Part shown: piece after piece, positions 1 to 6,298 of the stretch
Position numbering within the stretch: position 1 is the first letter of the stretch
Layout: each line of letters starts with the position of its first letter
Assembly: GCA_030693105.1 (NCBI GenBank)
Contig: JAUYBK010000014.1
Location: 1 to 9,029, forward strand
Reading direction: 5' to 3'
Source of the DNA: Methanobacteriaceae archaeon
GTDB lineage: Archaea; Methanobacteriota; Methanobacteria; Methanobacteriales; Methanobacteriaceae
DNA: 9,029 bases
Translations under genes and position numbers: made by a program
Notes under the pieces: generated by a model
Seen by the model: the letters and a program-made list of their open reading frames with translations, nothing else
What the model was told of the DNA's origin: nothing
Databases searched by the model: none

Positions 1-705
1 TAATCTGAAGTTAGCTGGAATATCTCCATTACCATTTTCAAGAACTCCTAAAACTGAAGTCATTTCCCGGTCAGTAAAAGCCTCCAGGGGAGTCATGGAT
101 GTCTTTTTATATGCTATTAGTTCGGTGAAACTTCTTGGAATGTGATTTTCAATCTCCACCAGCCCACCATATTTTGGAACTACAGGGATACCTGCGTTAA
201 GTAGCATGCCATCTATAGTGGTTCCGCAGATAGTTTCCATTTCCATCTGATCTGTTTCATTTTCAGAAGTGGGGGTGGTGATTTTAACGTAGGGACTTAC
301 GGATATTCCTTTCTTAAAAATGTTTTTAATGATATTCATTAACTCATTTTCATAAGTGAATGTGGATGTATTCACCACTACTTTTCCCAGTCCTGTTTCA
401 GGATCGAGAGTGGTTTGATACATCATGTCCTCAAATTTAGAGAAAATAAAATCAACCTGATCATAAATTAGGCCTTTTTCAAGCTCTTTAATACCTTCAG
501 AGGTTATACGCCTCCCCGCATATCCTATACGTTCGGTGAATCCTTTTTCATCTAAGATTCGCATATGGTAGCGTACTGCTCTTTCTCCCAGATCATAACC
601 TTTCTTTTTTAGTCCTTCGGCTATGGTTTTGGCGCCCAGAACATCCTCCTGGTCAGCTAGGATCCTCAAAATCTCAATCATCTTACGGTCTGTTTCCTGT
701 GGCAT
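1..705 (-). CDS. nrpR: NrpR nitrogen-responsive transcriptional repressor (N-terminal 235 residues, gene continues past the left edge)
   Basis: NrpR represses nitrogen-assimilation genes in methanogens by binding GGAA-N6-TTCC, and 2-oxoglutarate releases it. My translation of the minus strand is open from 705 to base 1. It begins with a winged helix (residues about 5-75) whose segments DRKMIEILRILADQ, LGAKTIAEGLKKKGY, LGERAVRYHMRILDEKGF and RIGYAGRRIT are the NrpR signature. From about residue 80 it enters the first NrpR regulatory domain (DUF128 type; KVVVNTSTF, TPTSEN, ICGTTIDGMLLNAGIPVVPKYGG). Family members with two regulatory domains are about 540 residues, so less than half is visible. 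I chose ATG 705 over the in-frame ATG 717 because GGGTGA lies 4 nt upstream of 705, as in other genes here. The gene lies 104 bp downstream of glnA on the same strand, with its own TATA-like element. The family call is very sure; the exact start is less so. Confidence 0.95.
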   Translation of the reverse strand, partial: MPQETDRKMIEILRILADQEDVLGAKTIAEGLKKKGYDLGERAVRYHMRILDEKGFTERIGYAGRRITSEGIKELEKGLIYDQVDFIFSKFEDMMYQTTLDPETGLGKVVVNTSTFTYENELMNIIKNIFKKGISVSPYVKITTPTSENETDQMEMETICGTTIDGMLLNAGIPVVPKYGGLVEIENHIPRSFTELIAYKKTSMTPLEAFTDREMTSVLGVLENGNGDIPANFRL

Positions 706-709
706 TGCC

Positions 710-715
710 TCACCC
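710..715 (-). promoter_or_regulatory. Ribosome binding site deciding the nrpR start
   Basis: On the minus strand GGGTGA precedes ATG 705 with a 4-nt spacer. It overlaps the alternative ATG at 717, which itself has no Shine-Dalgarno sequence. This favours 705 as the start. Confidence 0.6.
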
Positions 716-732
716 ATTTACTTATGATAAAG

Positions 733-755
733 TTTCTAGGAAGAGAGTTTAAATA
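733..755 (-). promoter_or_regulatory. Putative nrpR promoter with TATA box and near-palindrome
   Basis: Read on the minus strand, TATTTAAA (plus 748-755) is a good archaeal TATA box. Transcription would be expected to start about 24 bp downstream, near 725-730, shortly before the nrpR ribosome binding site. Between the two lies TTCCTAGAAA (plus 733-742), a near-perfect inverted repeat. It is not the canonical GGAA-N6-TTCC operator. TATA position and spacing are seen; function is inferred. Confidence 0.5.
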
Positions 756-782
756 CTTTTTTAAAAAACAACGAATTTCATT

Positions 783-799
783 AAAATAAAGAAAAAAGG
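783..799 (-). terminator. T-tract terminator after glnA
   Basis: Just past the glnA stop the minus strand reads CCTTTTTTCTTTATTTT, two to three closely spaced T runs with no GC-rich stem. This is the usual archaeal termination signal. It separates glnA from nrpR, which has its own promoter. Confidence 0.55.
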
Positions 800-809
800 A
801 ATAATGGGG

Positions 810-2138
<1,329 letters not shown>

Positions 2139-2144
2139 AGGTTA

Positions 2145-2150
2145 ACCTCC
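2145..2150 (-). promoter_or_regulatory. glnA ribosome binding site
   Basis: GGAGGT on the minus strand lies 6 nt before ATG 2138. It is the strongest Shine-Dalgarno match in the window, consistent with a highly translated enzyme gene. Confidence 0.7.
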
Positions 2151-2164
2151 GTGAGAATTACACC

Positions 2165-2178
2165 GGAACTATGTTTCC
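2165..2178 (-). promoter_or_regulatory. NrpR operator in the glnA promoter (GGAA-N6-TTCC)
   Basis: The sequence GGAACTATGTTTCC is an exact match to the palindromic NrpR operator GGAA-N6-TTCC known from methanogen nif and glnA promoters. Its centre lies about 20 bp downstream of the glnA TATA box, so a bound repressor would cover the initiation region. The motif and its placement are seen directly; binding is inferred from the family and from the nrpR gene next door. Confidence 0.85.
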
Positions 2179-2187
2179 TTTTAGTGG

Positions 2188-2195
2188 TATATAAA
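2188..2195 (-). promoter_or_regulatory. glnA TATA box
   Basis: TTTATATA on the minus strand, preceded by A-rich bases (AAACA) compatible with a TFB-recognition element. Expected start of transcription is near 2164-2168, giving a leader of roughly 25-30 nt that contains GGAGGT. Its location outside the upstream gene gives glnA its own promoter. Confidence 0.7.
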
Positions 2196-2237
2196 TGTTT
2201 AGTCCAGACCGGTGCTGCCCCTAATTATCTCTAAAAA

Positions 2238-2990
2238 TCAAAGCTTGACCAAGGAAAAAGGGTCTTTTTTAAAAAGATCGAACACCAGCATGTCCGGGGC
2301 TAAGATAGGTGCACCTTTAGATAGTAGGATCTTCATGGCTTCAAAAGCCTGTAGACATCCCACGATATTTGGAACCGAAGAAATACTAGGGGGAACTTCC
2401 TGACTCAAATTCTTAATTTTTGCCACGATTTCCAGAGTTAACTTTCTGTCCCGGGACGGTAGCTGGAACATTTCTTCGTAAGATGGCGTCCTACTGGTGA
2501 AAACGGTTATCTGGCCTTTGGTACCGTGAATGGCCCCATGCACAAAGGGGATGCCTTTTTTTTGCGCTTCTCTACTTAGTATGATACGAGAGAGGAGGTT
2601 GTCTAGAGCGTCAATTACCATGTGGCATCCTTCCAGGATAGAAGCAACGTTTTCCTGGTTTAGTTCCTGACTAAAGGCCTCCACTTCCATTAGGGGGTTT
2701 ATCGAAAGCAAGGTTTCTTGGGTTACTTCTGCCTTCAAACGCCCAATATCATTGAAATTACTCATCAACTGTCGATTTAAGTTAGAAATTTCGAAATGGT
2801 CCTTATCAACTACCCTTATTTTTCCAACACCCATGCGGGCCAGCATTTCGGCACTGGCACCTCCAATCCCCCCACAACCTACTATGAGTATTTGGGAATT
2901 TTTTAGTTGTGTTTGTTCTTCTTTGCTGATTATTCCCTTCTGACGATCCAGCATTTCCCAGTATTCATCTTCTTGGTATTTTTCGCCCAT
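2238..2990 (-). CDS. HesA/MoeB/ThiF-family E1-like adenylyltransferase, zinc-cysteine-free
   Basis: E1-like enzymes adenylate the C-terminal Gly-Gly of a small ubiquitin-like or sulfur-carrier protein. In the 250 residues from ATG 2990, the nucleotide loop VGCGGIGG is at 37-44, followed by VDKDHFEISNLNRQ (61-74: acidic residues D62 and D64, arginine finger R73), GRLKAE with K86, IDALDNLLSR (126-135) and the family C-terminal helix IVGCLQAFEAMKILL (209-223). The paired CxxC zinc motifs of MoeB are absent; only Cys39, 122 and 212 occur, so the target and chemistry are uncertain. ATG 3014 would add eight residues. I prefer 2990 because GTGA lies 5 nt upstream and a TTTAAATA element at 3015-3022 would place the transcript start close to it. 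No carrier-protein gene is visible nearby. It lies upstream of glnA on the same strand, but glnA has its own promoter. Confidence 0.88.
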   Translation of the reverse strand: MGEKYQEDEYWEMLDRQKGIISKEEQTQLKNSQILIVGCGGIGGASAEMLARMGVGKIRVVDKDHFEISNLNRQLMSNFNDIGRLKAEVTQETLLSINPLMEVEAFSQELNQENVASILEGCHMVIDALDNLLSRIILSREAQKKGIPFVHGAIHGTKGQITVFTSRTPSYEEMFQLPSRDRKLTLEIVAKIKNLSQEVPPSISSVPNIVGCLQAFEAMKILLSKGAPILAPDMLVFDLFKKDPFSLVKL

Positions 2991-3014
2991 TTCTTCACGC
3001 TCTAAAAGATGCAT

Positions 3015-3022
3015 TATTTAAA
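3015..3022 (-). promoter_or_regulatory. Possible TATA box of the E1-like gene
   Basis: The minus strand reads TATTTAAA-like sequence inside a longer AT stretch (AATTTAAATAA). A start of transcription about 25 bp downstream would fall near 2990-2995, right at the preferred ATG and downstream of the alternative ATG 3014. The evidence is only composition and spacing. Confidence 0.35.
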
Positions 3023-3105
3023 TTATTTTTGTAAACTCGGTAATTATTGTTCCGATACAAACGCAAAGTATTTACCATAGAATACCAACCCTAATATGTC
3101 AAAAT

Positions 3106-3138
3106 TTTATATATCTTAAATTGATATATTAAGGTGGT
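3106..3138 (+). promoter_or_regulatory. Promoter and ribosome binding site of the small membrane protein gene
   Basis: TTTATATAT at 3106-3114 is a TATA-like element about 31 bp before ATG 3145, and AGGTGGT at 3132-3138 is a Shine-Dalgarno sequence with 6-nt spacing. The two support a real gene for this short reading frame with a very short leader. Confidence 0.55.
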
Positions 3139-3144
3139 AGGGAG

Positions 3145-3339
3145 ATGAACAAAGCTTTTAACGGCATGAAAACGTACCTGACCGACTGGAAAAACTTGCT
3201 GACCCACAGTATAATAGGTGTAATATTGTTGTGGTTTGCTATTTTTGCTCCAATCAACCCTTATATCCGAATTGGCGTAATAGGGGCAGTAGTGTGCTTT
3301 AACATAATTAGGATGAATTACTTATTAAACAATAATTAA
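3145..3339 (+). CDS. Small two-helix membrane protein of unknown function (64 aa)
   Basis: I do not recognise this family. The 64 residues have a polar, basic N-terminus (MNKAFNGMKTYLTDWKN), a first hydrophobic segment at about 19-37 (LLTHSIIGVILLWFAIFAP), a short turn with NPY, and a second at about 42-60 (IRIGVIGAVVCFNIIRM), ending in LLNNN. This predicts two closely spaced transmembrane helices in a hairpin. A TATA box, a good ribosome binding site and a T-run terminator right after the stop make it a stand-alone transcription unit, which argues against a chance reading frame. It diverges from the E1-like gene. No sequence clue links it to either neighbour. Confidence 0.7.
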   Translation: MNKAFNGMKTYLTDWKNLLTHSIIGVILLWFAIFAPINPYIRIGVIGAVVCFNIIRMNYLLNNN

Positions 3340-3376
3340 TTTTTTTCTATTATTTTTCGAAAAAAACTTTTTTTTC
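3340..3376 (+). terminator. T-run terminator after the small membrane protein gene
   Basis: Immediately after the stop codon at 3337-3339 come seven Ts (3340-3346), five Ts (3353-3357) and eight Ts (3368-3375). A TTTTTCGAAAAA palindrome lies at 3353-3364. Repeated T runs on the coding strand are the classic archaeal terminator. Confidence 0.65.
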
Positions 3377-3403
3377 AAGAAATTATTTTTCTATATATTC
3401 CAA

Positions 3404-3430
3404 AAAATAGCATTTTCAAAATAGCATTTT
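3404..3430. repeat. Two tandem copies of AAAATAGCATTTT
   Basis: The 13-bp unit occurs at 3404-3416 and 3418-3430, separated by one C, directly past the 3' end of the tRNA. Read on the minus strand it supplies TATTTT and TATTTTTT runs, so it may double as the tRNA terminator. No third copy was seen in the window. Confidence 0.6.
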
Positions 3431-3437
3431 AGTGGAG

Positions 3438-3546
3438 TGCCGGGAGCGGGATTCGAACCCGCGACCTTACGGTATCCCAGGAATAAGTCAGAGCATTGCT
3501 TAATACCCTATGAGCCGTACGCTCTAACCAACTGAGCCACCCCGGC
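3438..3546 (-). tRNA. Elongator tRNA-Met (CAT) with a 35-nt intron
   Basis: On the minus strand this folds as a full cloverleaf: acceptor GCCGGGG/TCCCGGC (one G-T pair), D stem GCTC/GAGC with a GG-containing loop, anticodon stem TACGG/CCGTA, variable loop AGGTC, T stem GCGGG/CCCGC with loop TTCGAAT, discriminator A at 3438. CCA is not encoded. The loop CTCATA carries anticodon CAT. A 35-nt intron (plus 3474-3508) sits between positions 37 and 38. Its ends form a standard bulge-helix-bulge: four pairs CTCA/TGGG flanked by the 3-nt bulges TA^G and AT^A, the target of the archaeal splicing endonuclease. Mature length is 74 nt. The anticodon stem lacks the three consecutive G-C pairs of initiator tRNA. 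A tRNA-Ile2, which also has CAT, is the alternative, but the sequence resembles archaeal elongator tRNA-Met. Confidence 0.93.
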
Positions 3547-3589
3547 ATGGCTTATATGCTGTTCATTCTCATCTTTCTTAAAGTTTTCT

Positions 3590-3609
3590 ATATTATATAA
3601 AATATAAAA
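3590..3609. promoter_or_regulatory. TATA-rich region serving the tRNA (minus) and possibly the marker 8 gene (plus)
   Basis: The segment reads as TTTTATATTTTATATAA on the minus strand, which would start tRNA transcription about 20 nt before the mature 5' end. On the plus strand ATATAAAA at 3602-3609 could start a transcript near 3630 with a leader of about 36 nt. Only composition and spacing support this. Confidence 0.45.
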
Positions 3610-3655
3610 CCAATCTCTATTATCTTCTAAAAACGAACATAATTATACTAAAAAA

Positions 3656-3662
3656 AGGTGAT
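3656..3662 (+). promoter_or_regulatory. Ribosome binding site deciding a GTG start
   Basis: AGGTGAT lies 3 nt before GTG 3666. The same GGTGATAAAGTGGAT string occurs at the start of the regulator gene at 7195, supporting GTG in both. For the alternative ATG 3681 the spacing would be far too long. Confidence 0.65.
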
Positions 3663-3665
3663 AAA

Positions 3666-4496
3666 GTGGATGAACACGTAATGGAGGCCTTGGGAAAGGC
3701 GCGGATAGTGATTAAAAACGGTATAGTGGTGGAAGTGGGAGAACCGCAGATAGAATACTGTCCCCTATTTCATAAGTACCGCGGAATTGAAAAACTGGAC
3801 CCTGAAACAGTTAAAGAGAACATGGAGTTTCGAATAAAAGATTTTGGGATGTGCACTTCCCAAAGACAACTTAAAATGCCTGATTTTTTATCTTTTGGTA
3901 TTTCCGAGACCCTGGGAACACTGATAGAGGAAGAACTAATTGAAGTAGCGATTATCGTGTGTGATGGGTGTGGCACAGTTATAATAGAAAATCCTGAACT
4001 AATTCAGGGAATTGGTGGTAGGATCTCGGGAATAATTGTTACCTCTCCCGTTAAAGAAATAATCAATGTAATTGGGGAAAAAAAAGTCTTAGATTCGCAG
4101 ACTGCCGAAATAGACCAAATTAAAGGCGCTTTAAAGGCTCTTAAACAAGGGTATCGTAAGATGGCCATCACCGTAGCCAGTGCCAAGGACGCAAAAAAGC
4201 TTAGAGAAATCGAACGTGGAAACCCGGGTGTAGAAATATACATCTTCGCTGTTCATACCACGGGAATCTCCCGCGAAGATGCTGAAAATCTCTTTAAATA
4301 TGCCGATGTCATCACTGGCTGTGCATCTAAACATTTACGGGAGTTAGCCGAAGAAAATAATGTATTTTCGGTTGGTGCATCTATTCCCATTTTTGCCTCC
4401 AGTGAAATGGGAGAGAAGTTCCTTAAAATGAGAATTGAGAAGATTGGTGGATTGAAGGAGAAAAAAGACGCAAGAATACCCGAACCTTTAATTTAA
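3666..4496 (+). CDS. Methanogenesis marker protein 8 (DUF2099 family)
   Basis: This is one of the proteins found almost only in methanogens and relatives, whose biochemical role is not settled to my knowledge. The 276 residues contain the family features EYCPLFHKYRGI (30-41), KDFGMCTSQRQL (58-69), VAIIVCDGCGTVI (94-106), the glycine-rich IQGIGGRISGIIVTSP (113-128), IFAVHTTGISREDA (193-206) and DVITGCASKHLRE (214-226). Five cysteines (32, 63, 99, 102, 219), with C99/C102 as a CxxC, suggest metal or cluster binding, but this is an inference. No membrane segment or signal peptide is seen. It is a single gene with its own ribosome binding site. It ends by overlapping the convergent CBS gene by 3 bp. 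The family call rests on remembered sequence character rather than a search. Confidence 0.85.
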   Translation: MDEHVMEALGKARIVIKNGIVVEVGEPQIEYCPLFHKYRGIEKLDPETVKENMEFRIKDFGMCTSQRQLKMPDFLSFGISETLGTLIEEELIEVAIIVCDGCGTVIIENPELIQGIGGRISGIIVTSPVKEIINVIGEKKVLDSQTAEIDQIKGALKALKQGYRKMAITVASAKDAKKLREIERGNPGVEIYIFAVHTTGISREDAENLFKYADVITGCASKHLRELAEENNVFSVGASIPIFASSEMGEKFLKMRIEKIGGLKEKKDARIPEPLI

Positions 4497-4897
4497 TGTA
4501 TCTTGCTAGGTGGATTATTGTCGTCCAAGCCCGCCAGAGCCCTGATAAGGGAGCTTTGGGTGATGAGTCCGATTAAATTTCCCTCGTCTACGACAGGTAT
4601 TCTCTGGTAACCTTCATCGGCCATTATCCGGGTAATTTTCATGATGGGGGTCTCTATTTCGGCAACTTTTAGATCTTTACTCATCAGATCTTCCACTTTA
4701 AGTCCCAGGGCTTGCCCACCTGCCAGCAAAATGTCCCGGTGTGTTATTATGCCAACCAGCTTCTTTTCATCAACCACAGGAAGCCCCCCTACATTGCAGC
4801 GCATCATCTTAAGCTTGGCTGCAGCTACCAGGTCATTTGGGGAACTCACGTAGACTTCCTGGATCATGATGTCCCGGGCCCGAAGCTTGTTGTTCAT
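4493..4897 (-). CDS. Two-CBS-domain protein (134 aa)
   Basis: A stand-alone Bateman module. CBS pairs bind adenosine nucleotides or S-adenosyl compounds and usually act as regulatory sensors. CBS1 spans about 8-62 (ARDIMIQEVYVSSPNDLVAA, GGLPVVDEKKLVGIITHRDIL) and CBS2 about 71-124 (LMSKDLKVAEIETPIMKI, QRIPVVDEGNLIGLITQSSL), the latter with the typical PVVD...LIGLIT core. There is no DNA-binding or enzymatic domain, so it must act through a partner. An in-frame ATG at 4948 would add 17 hydrophobic residues and overlap the divergent thiC start. ATG 4897 is preferred because the protein then begins with a normal CBS lead-in, has GTGAT upstream and has a TATA element about 25 bp upstream. It diverges from the ThiC gene across 44 bp, so shared control is possible but unproven. 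Confidence 0.9.
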   Translation of the reverse strand: MNNKLRARDIMIQEVYVSSPNDLVAAAKLKMMRCNVGGLPVVDEKKLVGIITHRDILLAGGQALGLKVEDLMSKDLKVAEIETPIMKITRIMADEGYQRIPVVDEGNLIGLITQSSLIRALAGLDDNNPPSKIH

Positions 4898-4941
4898 AAA
4901 CTTATTTCTATCACTGGTATATATTAAAATGAGGGATAAAA
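4898..4941. promoter_or_regulatory. Compact 44-bp divergent promoter between the CBS and ThiC genes
   Basis: The interval contains TATATATTAAAAT-like sequence (about 4918-4929). On the minus strand it is a TATA box about 25 bp from ATG 4897, suggesting a nearly leaderless CBS transcript. For thiC, GAGGGAT (4931-4937) precedes TTG 4942 by 4 nt, but a TATA box at the right distance is hard to place inside the interval. I see no riboswitch-sized leader. Confidence 0.45.
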
Positions 4942-6216
4942 TTGACACAAATGGAACAAGCCAGGAAAGGCCATTTAACCGACCAAATCAGAAAAATCGC
5001 AGAGAAAGAAGGTATTAGTCCCCAAAAAATATTGGATAGAGTTTCAAAGGGACAGATCGTTATTCCCTGTAACATTAACCGTAATACTGCCCCTTTAGGG
5101 GTGGGTAAAGGACTTACCACTAAAATTAACGCGAATGTAGGATCCTCGCCAGAACTGGAAGACCCGGAAGAAGAAGTCAAAAAGACTTTAGTGGCAGTTG
5201 AGCACGGAGCACATACGGTAATGGATTTAAGTACCGGACCTAAATTTAGAGAAGTAAGAAAGGCCATAATGGCAGCAACCAACTTCCCGATTGGCACAGT
5301 ACCTATTTATCAGGCCGGAATCAGCGCGTCTAAAAATAAAGGTGCAGTAGTGGACATGGATGAAGACGACATGTTTTCGGCCGTTCAGGAACAGGCCCAA
5401 GAAGGCGTAGACTTCATGACGCTACACTGCGGGATCACTAAGGACACAGTAGAGAAGCTGAAAAATTCAAATAGGACCATGGGAATTGTTAGTAGGGGTG
5501 GTGCCTTTTTAGCAGCATGGATACTTCACAATAAAGAAGAAAACCCGCTTTTTAAAAATTACGATTACCTTCTGGAAATTGCCGCAGAACACGACGTCAC
5601 CATATCGTTGGGGGATGGATTACGTCCCGGATGCCTGGCGGATGCTTCTGATATTCCTCAAATGGCGGAATTAAACATTTTAGGGGACTTAGTCCAGCGG
5701 GCTAGGGACTTTGATGTTCAAGTGCTGGTGGAAGGCCCGGGGCACGTTCCTTTAAACCAGATTGAGGCCAATATGCAGATACAAAAAACAATCTGTAAAG
5801 AGGCTCCTTTTTATGTTTTGGGCCCTATTGTAACTGATATGGCCCCAGGTTACGATCACATTACCTCTGCCATTGGAGGGGCCATAGCAGCTCGCGCCGG
5901 TGCAGATTTCATCTGCTATGTGACTCCTGCGGAGCACCTTTCCATACCCAACCTTCAAGAAGTTAAAGAGGGGGTTATTGCTTCCAGAATAGCTGCTCAG
6001 GCAGCTGATGTCTCGTTGGGCATAGGGAGTTCTTGGGAAATGGAAATGGAAATGGCCCGGGCCCGGAAGAACTTTGACTGGGACAAACAGTTTCAACTGG
6101 CTTTCGACCCTGAAAAACCCCGAAGATGCAGAGAAAGGAACTCTTCGTCAACCAGAGACATGTGTACCATGTGTGGTGAGTTTTGTGCTCTTCGTATGGT
6201 AAGAGATAACATTTAA
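4942..6216 (+). CDS. thiC: ThiC-family radical SAM enzyme: HMP-phosphate synthase (or 5-hydroxybenzimidazole synthase)
   Basis: ThiC turns aminoimidazole ribotide into the thiamine pyrimidine HMP-P. The 424 residues match the short archaeal/anaerobe form, which lacks the long N-terminal domain of Escherichia coli ThiC. Visible features are RNTAPLGVGKG (47-57), VMDLSTGP (93-100), GTVPIYQA (118-125), SRGGA (184-188), SLGDGLRPGC (222-231), the Glu/His pair in VEGPGHVP (E264, H268), YVTPAEHLSIPN with H332 (the second zinc histidine), and the C-terminal cluster ligands C408, C411, C415. These are spaced CX2CX3C, one residue shorter than the CX2CX4C of long ThiC. The start is TTG 4942, with GAGGGAT 4 nt upstream; ATG 4951 is the alternative (spacing 13). 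The close paralog BzaF makes 5-hydroxybenzimidazole from the same substrate, and Methanobacteriales use that base in their cobamide, so the product cannot be fixed from motifs alone. Confidence 0.88.
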   Translation: MTQMEQARKGHLTDQIRKIAEKEGISPQKILDRVSKGQIVIPCNINRNTAPLGVGKGLTTKINANVGSSPELEDPEEEVKKTLVAVEHGAHTVMDLSTGPKFREVRKAIMAATNFPIGTVPIYQAGISASKNKGAVVDMDEDDMFSAVQEQAQEGVDFMTLHCGITKDTVEKLKNSNRTMGIVSRGGAFLAAWILHNKEENPLFKNYDYLLEIAAEHDVTISLGDGLRPGCLADASDIPQMAELNILGDLVQRARDFDVQVLVEGPGHVPLNQIEANMQIQKTICKEAPFYVLGPIVTDMAPGYDHITSAIGGAIAARAGADFICYVTPAEHLSIPNLQEVKEGVIASRIAAQAADVSLGIGSSWEMEMEMARARKNFDWDKQFQLAFDPEKPRRCRERNSSSTRDMCTMCGEFCALRMVRDNI

Positions 6217-6225
6217 TAAAAAATA

Positions 6226-6247
6226 ATTATTAAAAACTTTTAATAAT
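6226..6247. repeat. Perfect 10-bp AT-only inverted repeat between thiC and the glutaredoxin gene
   Basis: ATTATTAAAA and TTTTAATAAT are separated by AC, starting 9 bp after the thiC stop codon and ending a few bases before the probable TATA element of the next gene. It could fold at the thiC mRNA end or serve as an operator. No long T run follows. Confidence 0.6.
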
Positions 6248-6253
6248 GCCTTT

Positions 6254-6292
6254 TCATATAATAAAGATATAAATGAAGCAAATGAAGAGGAG
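6254..6292 (+). promoter_or_regulatory. Promoter and ribosome binding site of the glutaredoxin/FTR operon
   Basis: TCATATAATA at about 6254-6263 is a TATA-like element, with a second (GATATAAAT) at 6266-6274. AGAGGAG at 6286-6292 precedes ATG 6299 by 6 nt. Either TATA gives a very short leader that could hold the ribosome binding site. Which one is used cannot be told. Confidence 0.45.
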
Positions 6293-6298
6293 AAAAAC

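Noticed and set aside
3068..3085. GTATT-N8-AATAC inverted repeat in the divergent region between the E1-like and small membrane protein genes
   Set aside because: Five-bp arms with an 8-bp spacer are expected by chance in such AT-rich DNA, and it is not placed symmetrically to either promoter.
3438..3546. Reading the split tRNA as a broken or pseudo-tRNA because of the 35-nt interruption
   Set aside because: Both exons pair perfectly and the junctions form a standard bulge-helix-bulge, so it is an ordinary archaeal intron.
4898..4941. TPP riboswitch upstream of thiC
   Set aside because: The interval is only 44 bp, too short for a THI element, and shows none of its conserved motifs such as CTGAGA.
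4898..4948. N-terminal extension of the CBS protein (ATG 4948)
   Set aside because: The added hydrophobic residues are not part of the CBS fold, the extension would overlap the ThiC start, and the TATA element at about 4918-4929 would lie inside the gene.
5752..6096. Minus-strand reading frame inside thiC
   Set aside because: It lies opposite the most conserved ThiC core and has no supporting start signals or domain.
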